Below are positions 19,367-26,099 of a stretch of 64,000 nt of DNA, in pieces; position 1 is the stretch's first letter; the number at the start of each line of letters is the position of its first letter. Under the pieces are notes generated by a model. The model was not told the DNA's origin. It saw only the letters and a program-made list of their open reading frames with translations, and made no database searches. The position numbers and the translations under genes are program-made. The DNA is from Streptomyces sp. R41 (GTDB lineage: Bacteria > Actinomycetota > Actinomycetes > Streptomycetales > Streptomycetaceae), in the NCBI RefSeq assembly GCF_041053055.1, contig NZ_CP163443.1, positions 7,051,001 through 7,115,000 on the forward strand, read 5' to 3'.

Positions 19367-20260
19367 TCAGCTCCAGGTCGGTGAGGTGGCGTGGGGCTGC
19401 TCGTAGGGCACGGGCCTGCCCGTGAACGCGTCGAGGAGCATGCGGTCGCCGACCGGGCGGTCCAGTTTCACCGTCACCTTCTCGATGAGCAGGTTGTCCG
19501 TGCAGGGGCCGTCGGAGACGCCGCGGATCGAGGCCGAGAACACCACGCTGCCCCCGGTCTCCAGTACATCGACGGCGGGGCCGTCGTCGCATGCTCCGTG
19601 CTGTGCCCGCAGAGTGAGCGTCCGGCCGTCCTCCGCGACCGTGTCCAGCCCGGCGAGCGGCCCGAGCTCGGCCGTCTGCCGCGGCACGGGCTCGATCGGG
19701 GGCCGGGGGAGTTTCGACGGGGTGACCGCGACGCGCTTGAGCGGGGTGTCGTAGCCCTTGATCGTGAAGTGCCAGGCGGGCACCGTCGCCGCCCCCCGGC
19801 TGGTCAGCAGGGTCATGTCGGCGAGCCGGGCACCGGTCACGGTGAGGGCCGGACCGGGGTTCCCGCCCCGGTCGAGCTTCTCGTACGCCGCTCGCGCCGA
19901 GGCGACCGGGACGGCCAGCGAGTCGCCGCCGGGCCACCGGATCTTCCCCTTCTTCACCGGCGTCTCGGGAAGAGAGCCGCGCAGTTCGAAGTTCTGGGTG
20001 ATGTACGCGCGCTTGTCGGCGTCGTCGTGGAAGGCCCCCTCGGGGAGCTGAACGGCATCGCCGAGCGGGTAGTAGCCCCGCTGCCACACCCGCGCCGCCT
20101 CGGAGCCCTCCCAGGCGGCGGCGACCTGACGGGCGCGCTCCTGGTCGGCGGCGGTGCCGCCGTCACGGACCTTGTCGCCGCCGGATGTCGTTTCGGTGCC
20201 GCATCCGACGGCGGCGGCAGTGACCAGGCCGAGTACGACGAGCAGTTTGACGGACCGCAT
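19367..20260 (-). CDS. Putative lipoprotein, function unknown
   Basis: 297 residues from ATG 20260 behind a GGGGGG ribosome site. A short charged start (MRSVK), a hydrophobic stretch and a lipobox (A-V-G-C) at about residue 20 indicate membrane anchoring. The mature part contains several Cys late in the chain (GACDDGP, GPCTDN) that could form a disulfide. No enzyme motif is visible. It lies 146 bp upstream of the sulfatase gene on the same strand and is divergent from lon. Confidence 0.8.
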   Translation of the reverse strand: MRSVKLLVVLGLVTAAAVGCGTETTSGGDKVRDGGTAADQERARQVAAAWEGSEAARVWQRGYYPLGDAVQLPEGAFHDDADKRAYITQNFELRGSLPETPVKKGKIRWPGGDSLAVPVASARAAYEKLDRGGNPGPALTVTGARLADMTLLTSRGAATVPAWHFTIKGYDTPLKRVAVTPSKLPRPPIEPVPRQTAELGPLAGLDTVAEDGRTLTLRAQHGACDDGPAVDVLETGGSVVFSASIRGVSDGPCTDNLLIEKVTVKLDRPVGDRMLLDAFTGRPVPYEQPHATSPTWS

Positions 20261-20439
20261 GATGCCCCCCGGAGGCAGACGGTGGAGTGGAGCCGAATCC
20301 GGCGCCGCTCCTGTGACGCCCGGGCCGTGCGCGGCGTTCATCCCGATCGCGGGCCTGGCGCGGGCGCGGGGAGAGGTGATCGCAGAGGTGATCGCTGACA
20401 GCGAACAGCCCCTGGGGAACAATCGAAGGCTCACGTGCA

Positions 20440-20458
20440 TTGAGTCGGCATAGCTCAA
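20440..20458 (+). promoter_or_regulatory. HAIR-like operator (HspR site) upstream of lon
   Basis: TTGAGT-N7-GCTCAA lies 22 bp before the lon start codon. HspR, the heat-shock repressor, binds HAIR elements of the form CTTGAGT-N7-ACTCAAG; this copy matches at 11 of 14 specified bases with exact spacing. HspR control of lon has been described in Streptomyces. Placement close to the start fits an operator over the promoter or transcript start. Confidence 0.75.
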
Positions 20459-20480
20459 CTTGACTGCCGAAGGGGAGATC

Positions 20481-22898
20481 ATGGCTTCGACGTCCACACC
20501 GCTCACCCTGCCCGTGCTGCCGCTCGACGACGAGGTCGTGCTGCCCGGGATGGTGGTTCCGCTGGACCTGAACGACACCGATGTACGCGCAGCGGTGGAG
20601 GCCGCCCAGGCCGCCGCCCGCTCGACGCCGGGCAAGCCACAGGTGCTGCTGGTGCCACGCATCGACGGGACGTACGCGAGCACCGGTGTGCTCGGCACCG
20701 TCGAGCAGGTCGGCCGCCTGGCCGACGGCGACCCGGGCGCGCTGATCCGCGGGCGTGGGCGCGTGAAGGTCGGCGCGGGGACGACCGGTCCCGGTGCCGC
20801 ACTGTGGGTGGAGGGCACCCGGGTCGACGAGACCGTGCCCGACCCGCTGCCCGGCCGGGTCACCGACCTGGTCAAGGAGTACAAGGCCCTCGCCACCAGC
20901 TGGCTGCGCAAGCGCGGCGCCTGGCAGGTCGTGGACCGTGTACAGCAAATTGATGACGTTTCCGCTCTTGCCGACAATTCCGGTTACTCTCCGTTCCTGT
21001 CTCTCGAACAGAAGGTGGAGCTGCTGGAGACCGGTGACCCGGTCGCCCGGCTGAAGCTCGCCACCGAGCAGCTCCGTGAGCACCTGGCCGAGCAGGATGT
21101 CGCCGAGTCCATCGCCAAGGACGTACAGGAAGGCGTCGACAAGCAGCAGCGTGAGTTCCTGCTGCGGCGCCAGCTCGAAGCCGTCCGCAAGGAGCTGCGC
21201 GAGCTGAACGGCGAGTCCTCGGACGCGGAGGAGTCCGACGACTACCGCGCCCGCGTCGAGGCCGCCGACCTCCCCGAGAAGGTCCGCGAGGCCGCGCTCA
21301 AGGAGGTCGACAAGCTGGAGCGGTCCAGCGACCAGTCGCCCGAGGGCAGCTGGATCCGGACCTGGCTCGACACCGTGCTCGAACTGCCGTGGAACGAGCG
21401 GACCGAGGACGAGTACGACATCCAGGGCGCCAAGGCGATCCTGGACGCCGAGCACGCCGGTCTGGAGGACGTGAAGGAGCGGATCACCGAGTACCTCGCG
21501 GTGCGCAAGCGGCGCTCCGAGCGCGGGCTCGGCGTGGTCGGCGGGCGGCGCGGCGGTGCCGTGCTCGCGCTGGTCGGCCCGCCCGGTGTCGGCAAGACGT
21601 CGCTCGGCGAGTCCGTCGCGCACGCCATGGGCCGCAAGTTCGTCCGCGTCGCCCTCGGTGGCGTACGGGACGAGGCCGAGATCCGCGGACACCGGCGTAC
21701 GTACGTCGGCGCGCTGCCCGGCCGTATCGTCCGCGCCATCAAGGAGGCCGGGTCCATGAACCCGGTGGTCCTGCTGGACGAGATCGACAAGGTCGGCTCC
21801 GACTTCCGCGGCGACCCGGCCGCGGCCCTGCTCGAAGTCCTCGACCCGGCGCAGAACCACACCTTCCGCGACCACTACCTGGAGGTCGAACTCGACCTGT
21901 CCGACGTCGTGTTCCTCGCGACGGCGAACGTCCTGGAAGCCATCCCGGAGGCCCTGCTCGACCGTATGGAGCTGGTCCGCCTCGACGGCTACACCGAGGA
22001 CGAGAAGGTCGTCATCGCCCGGGACCACCTGCTGCCGCGCCAGCTGGAGCGGGCCGGTCTGCAGCCCGACGAGGTCGCGCTGGACGAGAGCGCGCTGCGC
22101 AAGCTCGCCGGCGAGTACACGAGGGAAGCGGGTGTACGCAACCTGGAGCGGGCCGTCGCGAGGCTGCTGCGCAAGGTGGCGGCCCAGCACGAACTCGGCG
22201 AGCGGGAGCTGCCGTTCACGGTCACGGACGCGGATCTGCGCGGTCTGATCGGCCGGCCGCACCACGTGCCCGAGTCCGCCCAGGACCCGGCCGAGCGCCG
22301 CACGGCGGTGCCCGGTGTCGCCACCGGTCTGGCCGTCACGGGCGCCGGCGGAGACGTGCTCTACGTCGAGGCGTCGCTGGCCGACCCGGAGACGGGCGCG
22401 GCGGGCCTGACCCTGACGGGGCAGTTGGGCGACGTGATGAAGGAGTCGGCGCAGATCGCGCTGAGCTTCCTCAGGTCGCACGGCGCTGAGCTCGAACTGC
22501 CGGTGGGCGACCTGAAGGACCGGGGCGTGCACATCCACTTCCCGGCGGGCGCGGTCCCGAAGGACGGACCGAGTGCGGGCGTCACCATGACGACCGCGCT
22601 GGCCTCGCTCCTGTCCGGCCGCCTGGTCCGCACCGACGTGGCGATGACGGGTGAGGTCTCGCTGACGGGTCGTGTCCTGCCCATCGGCGGGGTGAAGCAG
22701 AAGCTGCTCGCCGCGCACCGCGCGGGTGTCACAACGGTCATCATCCCGAAGCGCAACGAGCCCGACCTGGACGATGTCCCGGCCGAGGTCCTGGAGAAGC
22801 TCGACGTCCACGCCGTCACGGATGTCCGACAGGCCCTGGAGCTGGCGCTGTCGCCGGCGACGAACGGCGCGACGCCGGAGGTTCCGATCGCGGCGTGA
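20481..22898 (+). CDS. lon: ATP-dependent protease Lon
   Basis: 805 residues from ATG 20481 (MASTSTP) with GAAGGGGAG upstream. N-terminal substrate-binding domain, a AAA+ module with Walker A at residues about 366-374 (GPPGVGKTS) and Walker B (VVLLDEIDKVG), and a C-terminal protease domain with catalytic Ser698 (DGPSAGV) and Lys739 (GGVKQK). It degrades misfolded and regulatory proteins in the cytoplasm. The HAIR-like element upstream points to heat-shock control by HspR. Codons 155-176 (20943-21008) are unusually A/T-ending for this genome. A hairpin terminator follows at 22918. Confidence 0.97.
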   Translation: MASTSTPLTLPVLPLDDEVVLPGMVVPLDLNDTDVRAAVEAAQAAARSTPGKPQVLLVPRIDGTYASTGVLGTVEQVGRLADGDPGALIRGRGRVKVGAGTTGPGAALWVEGTRVDETVPDPLPGRVTDLVKEYKALATSWLRKRGAWQVVDRVQQIDDVSALADNSGYSPFLSLEQKVELLETGDPVARLKLATEQLREHLAEQDVAESIAKDVQEGVDKQQREFLLRRQLEAVRKELRELNGESSDAEESDDYRARVEAADLPEKVREAALKEVDKLERSSDQSPEGSWIRTWLDTVLELPWNERTEDEYDIQGAKAILDAEHAGLEDVKERITEYLAVRKRRSERGLGVVGGRRGGAVLALVGPPGVGKTSLGESVAHAMGRKFVRVALGGVRDEAEIRGHRRTYVGALPGRIVRAIKEAGSMNPVVLLDEIDKVGSDFRGDPAAALLEVLDPAQNHTFRDHYLEVELDLSDVVFLATANVLEAIPEALLDRMELVRLDGYTEDEKVVIARDHLLPRQLERAGLQPDEVALDESALRKLAGEYTREAGVRNLERAVARLLRKVAAQHELGERELPFTVTDADLRGLIGRPHHVPESAQDPAERRTAVPGVATGLAVTGAGGDVLYVEASLADPETGAAGLTLTGQLGDVMKESAQIALSFLRSHGAELELPVGDLKDRGVHIHFPAGAVPKDGPSAGVTMTTALASLLSGRLVRTDVAMTGEVSLTGRVLPIGGVKQKLLAAHRAGVTTVIIPKRNEPDLDDVPAEVLEKLDVHAVTDVRQALELALSPATNGATPEVPIAA

Positions 22899-22917
22899 CG
22901 GACGCGACCGGAAAGGG

Positions 22918-22951
22918 AAGGCCCGGGTCCCGTGAGGGAGGCCCGGGCCTT
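22918..22951 (+). terminator. Terminator hairpin of lon
   Basis: A perfect 10-bp stem (AAGGCCCGGG / CCCGGGCCTT) with a 14-base loop begins 20 bp after the lon stop codon. No U-tract is present. Confidence 0.75.
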
Positions 22952-22982
22952 CGCCGTACGCGCGGTGCCCACGCACGGGAGT

Positions 22983-23028
22983 GTCGGCCGTTGGCCGGTG
23001 CGACCACCCGGTCGAGGGCCCCGTTGCT
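22983..23028 (-). repeat. Echo of the 3' end of the lysozyme gene
   Basis: About 45 bases here differ at only a few positions from the last codons of the lysozyme gene (23079-23124). Read on the minus strand it encodes NGALDRVVAPANG, compared with NGALDRVVALANG in the gene. It lies about 96 bp downstream of the lysozyme stop codon. It looks like a leftover 3' end from a partial duplication or from replacement of an older copy. Confidence 0.7.
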
Positions 23029-23078
23029 GTGTCTTCCCGGGGGGTAACCCCCGGATCCCCGGCCGGGGAGGTGCTGTC

Positions 23079-23903
23079 TCAGCCGTTGGCCAGTGCGACC
23101 ACCCGGTCGAGCGCCCCATTGAACTTGTCGTGGTCGCCGACGGTCGGTCCGGACGAGGTGTACTGCCACATCGTGTAGTAGGACCAGCCGGCGGGGAGCG
23201 TGCCGGGGTCGGAGGCGTACCGCGCGATCCACAGCGGGTTGGCGGAGGCGAAGCCGCCGTAGTTGCCCGTGCACTGGGTCCACCAACTGGTGGCCGTGTA
23301 GATCACCGCGTCGCGCCCGGTGCGCGCCTTGTACTGGTTGAGGAAGCTGCTGATCCAGCTGACCATGGCGCTCTGCGTCTTGCCGTAGCAGGCGGCGCCG
23401 TACGGGTTCCACTCGATGTCGAGCGCGCCGGGCAGCGTCTTGCCGTCCTTCGACCAGCCGCCGCCGTGGTCGACGAAGTAGTTCGCCTGCGTGGCGCCGG
23501 TCGTCGTGTCGGGGGTCGCGAAGTGGTACGCGCCGCGGATCATGCCGACGTTGTACGAGCCGTTGTACTGCTGGGCGAAGTACGGGTTCGTGTAGTACGT
23601 GCCCTCGGTCGCCTTGGTGTAGGCCCACCTGACCCCGCTGCTCCACAGGGTCGACCAGGCGACGTTGCCCTGGTAGCCGGAGACGTCCACGCCTTCCGTC
23701 TGCGTGGCGTCACCACTGCTCGGCGTACCGCCCTGACCGTCGTGCGCGACAACACCCATGCCCATGTGGGCGGAACCCCGGGCGGGGGTGTCGGCGGCGG
23801 AGGAGGGGAGGGTGAACAGGAGGGAGAAGGCGGTGAGCAGGATTCCTACCGCGAGCGGGCGCAGGCGGTGGGGTGTTGCGGGTCTGTGTCTGTGCACGGG
23901 CAT
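23079..23903 (-). CDS. Secreted GH25 lysozyme (muramidase)
   Basis: 274 residues from ATG 23903 behind GGAGG. A Sec signal peptide (basic MPVHRHR start, hydrophobic ILLTAFSLLFTL, cleavage after SSAA) precedes a glycoside hydrolase family 25 domain: GVDVSGYQG with the first acidic residue, YTKATEG, RGAYHFA, and DIEW with the catalytic pair. The family cleaves the glycan strands of peptidoglycan outside the cell. The domain starts about 75 residues in and fills the remainder, with no separate cell-wall-binding repeat. A near copy of its last 45 bases lies just downstream. Confidence 0.93.
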   Translation of the reverse strand: MPVHRHRPATPHRLRPLAVGILLTAFSLLFTLPSSAADTPARGSAHMGMGVVAHDGQGGTPSSGDATQTEGVDVSGYQGNVAWSTLWSSGVRWAYTKATEGTYYTNPYFAQQYNGSYNVGMIRGAYHFATPDTTTGATQANYFVDHGGGWSKDGKTLPGALDIEWNPYGAACYGKTQSAMVSWISSFLNQYKARTGRDAVIYTATSWWTQCTGNYGGFASANPLWIARYASDPGTLPAGWSYYTMWQYTSSGPTVGDHDKFNGALDRVVALANG

Positions 23904-24185
23904 GTCGTGCCTCCGAAGAGTTCGGTGGTGCACGGTGGTGCTCGGTGGGGGGAACGCTGACGGCACGCGCCGGCCTGTGTGGGGGGTCAAGTCCTCGTCG
24001 ACCTGTCGATGGCGTGGGCATGCCAGTGATTGCCTGATAAAGAAGCTACGCACGTAGAAGACGGCGTGGGAAGAGGGCCCGGAGGCTGCCGTTGGTCTAC
24101 GCCTGCGAAATACTGGCGGAGCTGCGGCAATGGCGGATTTTGGCGGAAACTTTCAGAATCGGGAAACCGGGTCAGGGGTGCTGAC

Positions 24186-24683
24186 GTGCACGACAACGGA
24201 AACGGCGGCGGGCAGCGTGTCGAATCCGCGGCGTCGGGAAGTGGTGTGGACCAGCAATTCCCGGCGCTGGAACGCGAGTTGACCGTGTTCCTGCGGCGCG
24301 CCCGTGCCTCCTCCGGGGAGATGGCCCGTGAGGTCCATCCCGACCTGGAATCCTCCGCGTACGGGCTCCTCTTCCGGCTGGAGGAGTGCGGGCGGCAGCG
24401 TGCCACGGAGCTCGCCGCCTACATCGGCGTCGGCAAGGCCACGATGTCCCGTCAGCTCCGTGCCCTCGAAGACCTCGGCCTCGTCGCCCGCGAGCCCGAC
24501 CCCGCCGACGGCCGCGCCTGGCTCGTCCACCTCACGGAGGAGGGCCGCGAGCGCTTCCGGAAGGTCCGGGAGGCCCGCCGGGCCCGTTACGTCCGGCAGC
24601 TCGCGGGCTGGGACCCTCGCGAGGTCGCGGAACTGGCACGGTTGCTGCACCAGCTGAACACGGGGATGGAGCAGCAGCGCTAG
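24186..24683 (+). CDS. MarR-family transcriptional regulator
   Basis: 165 residues from GTG 24186. The winged-helix core is clear: LLFRLEECGRQRATELAAYIG, then the recognition helix GKATMSRQLRALEDLGLV and the wing REPDPADGRAWLVHLT. A later start at GTG 24246 is possible because the first 20 residues are Gly/Asn-rich and unconserved in look. It is divergent from the lysozyme gene. Three TGGCGGA sequences in the 70 bp upstream could be part of an operator, but their spacing is irregular. Confidence 0.88.
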   Translation: MHDNGNGGGQRVESAASGSGVDQQFPALERELTVFLRRARASSGEMAREVHPDLESSAYGLLFRLEECGRQRATELAAYIGVGKATMSRQLRALEDLGLVAREPDPADGRAWLVHLTEEGRERFRKVREARRARYVRQLAGWDPREVAELARLLHQLNTGMEQQR

Positions 24684-24695
24684 CCGCCGGTCGGG

Positions 24696-24848
24696 CTCAC
24701 GCTCACCGGGCCCCGCGCCAACTCACGCTCACCGGGCCCGCGCCAACTCACGCTCACCGGGCCCCGCGCCGGCTCACGCTCACCGGGCCCGGTCCGGCTC
24801 ACGCTCACCGGCCCCGCTCCGGCTCACGCCTGGCGGGCCCAGGTCCGG
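24696..24848. repeat. Six tandem copies of a 25-26 bp unit
   Basis: Six units begin CTCACGC, each followed by a CCGGGCCC-type core and ending CC plus AA or GG; they start at 24696, 24722, 24747, 24773, 24798 and 24823. The last unit is the most diverged. They sit between the MarR stop codon and the convergent phosphatase gene. No spacers separate the units, so this is not a CRISPR. Each GGGCCC core is self-complementary, so the block may fold and end transcription. Confidence 0.85.
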
Positions 24849-24951
24849 CTTGAGGTTCACGGACCCCCGCGCGTCGCCGAGTGGTCCGGCTTGGGCTTCC
24901 CGGCATTCCCGGCCCCGGGAATCGGACTCGCCGGCTCCCAGCTCCACGAGC

Positions 24952-25740
24952 TCACAGTTCCACGAACACCACCGTCGCATCGTCATGTGTCTTGCTCCGC
25001 CGCAGATGCACCCGCTCCTGTGCGTCCGCGGTCTCCAGTGCCCGTACGCGGTCGACGAGCGCCTGGGTGCCGTCCTTTCGTACGAGGGTGAACAGGGCGG
25101 CCCAGTCGCCTTCGTGGAACTTCTCCACCCAGCGGGTGGCGCCGTCCGTGAGGGCGGTCAGGGCGCGGACGGATGGGCGTGGCAGCCTGCCGGTCACCGC
25201 GCGGGAGGCCACCGAGGGGTCCGCCGCCGCCGTGAAGAAGCCGCCGTCCTTGTTGCGGACGGTCGTGTCGGCGACGGCGTCCGTGGCGAGGGAGGCCCGG
25301 GGGAGGCGGGAGAGGCGGTCGTCCAGGAGTGCGGTCACCTCGCCCGTGGGGGACTCGACCAGCAGGGCGGAGTCCGAGAGGACCAGGTACTCGACCTCGG
25401 CGGCGGACCACCTCGCGAGGACCACGGTTGCCTGGGGTGTTCGTGGGTGAGAAAGGTCACAGGTGTCGGCATGGGTGTCGGCCACCCGGCGAATGGCCCC
25501 GGACAGGATCTCCGGGAGGGTCAGATCCCGACGGGAAAGGGACAGTTCGGTCAGGGCTCCGCCGAGGCGCGCGGAGAACCAGGCGACGGAATGCAGACAG
25601 CCGTAGTCGCCCTGAGGGGGCGTCACGCCGTCCAGGACGACCAGGGAACCCCCCTGTCCTGAGGCCGGAAGTCCGACCGATGCGAAGTCCTCATTGGGGC
25701 GGTCCGGGTCACCGGGCTCCGAGACGAGTTCAGTGCGCAT
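24952..25740 (-). CDS. PP2C-like serine/threonine phosphatase-type protein
   Basis: 262 residues from ATG 25740. Motifs follow the PP2C fold: RPNEDFASVG (metal-site Asp), LVVLDGVTPP, ATVVLARW, YLVLSDSALLV, LTALTDGATRW and HDDATVVFVEL (final metal Asp). The spacing is compressed and the DGVT motif replaces the usual DGMGG, so activity may differ from classic PP2C. No signal peptide or membrane segment. It is divergent from the conservon that starts at 26100. Confidence 0.78.
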   Translation of the reverse strand: MRTELVSEPGDPDRPNEDFASVGLPASGQGGSLVVLDGVTPPQGDYGCLHSVAWFSARLGGALTELSLSRRDLTLPEILSGAIRRVADTHADTCDLSHPRTPQATVVLARWSAAEVEYLVLSDSALLVESPTGEVTALLDDRLSRLPRASLATDAVADTTVRNKDGGFFTAAADPSVASRAVTGRLPRPSVRALTALTDGATRWVEKFHEGDWAALFTLVRKDGTQALVDRVRALETADAQERVHLRRSKTHDDATVVFVEL

Positions 25741-26099
25741 CCGGCCAGTCTGCACGAGCCCTTCACAAGGTCCACGAAAGGCTGGCATCCATTGCCGAAC
25801 AGGTGCTGAGCACCAGCTCAGGCGCCGGGTTTGGCATGGAATGATCGACTCCGGTGAAGCGTGGCGGCGAATACTGCCAAAGCGCGTCGCCGACGTCCAA
25901 CCGGCCCGCCGGTCAAGGCCGTCGCACGCGCCGGAGGAACTTGCCCGCCAACTCCGGTCCGAGGTTCACTCCTTCGGGTGGCGGGCCAGATGATGCGGGA
26001 CCACTGCCCACCGGCACTGGGAGGGTCGGGAGCCGTACCGGGCGGACGCCCCAGTTGACGGGACGTCATTACCCGGGCCCATGGGTACACGAGTCAGGA
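25741..26099. other. Upstream region of the conservon
   Basis: 359 bases between divergent genes. Frames on both strands remain open but show no gene-like protein. It must hold the promoters of the phosphatase and cvnA. No repeat, hairpin or recognised operator was found. Confidence 0.4.

Noticed and set aside
24114..24147. MarR operator made of three TGGCGGA motifs
   Set aside because: The spacing (17 and 10 bp) is irregular and the motif is not palindromic, so it is only mentioned.
24696..24848. CRISPR array
   Set aside because: The units are directly adjacent without unique spacers, and no cas genes are nearby.
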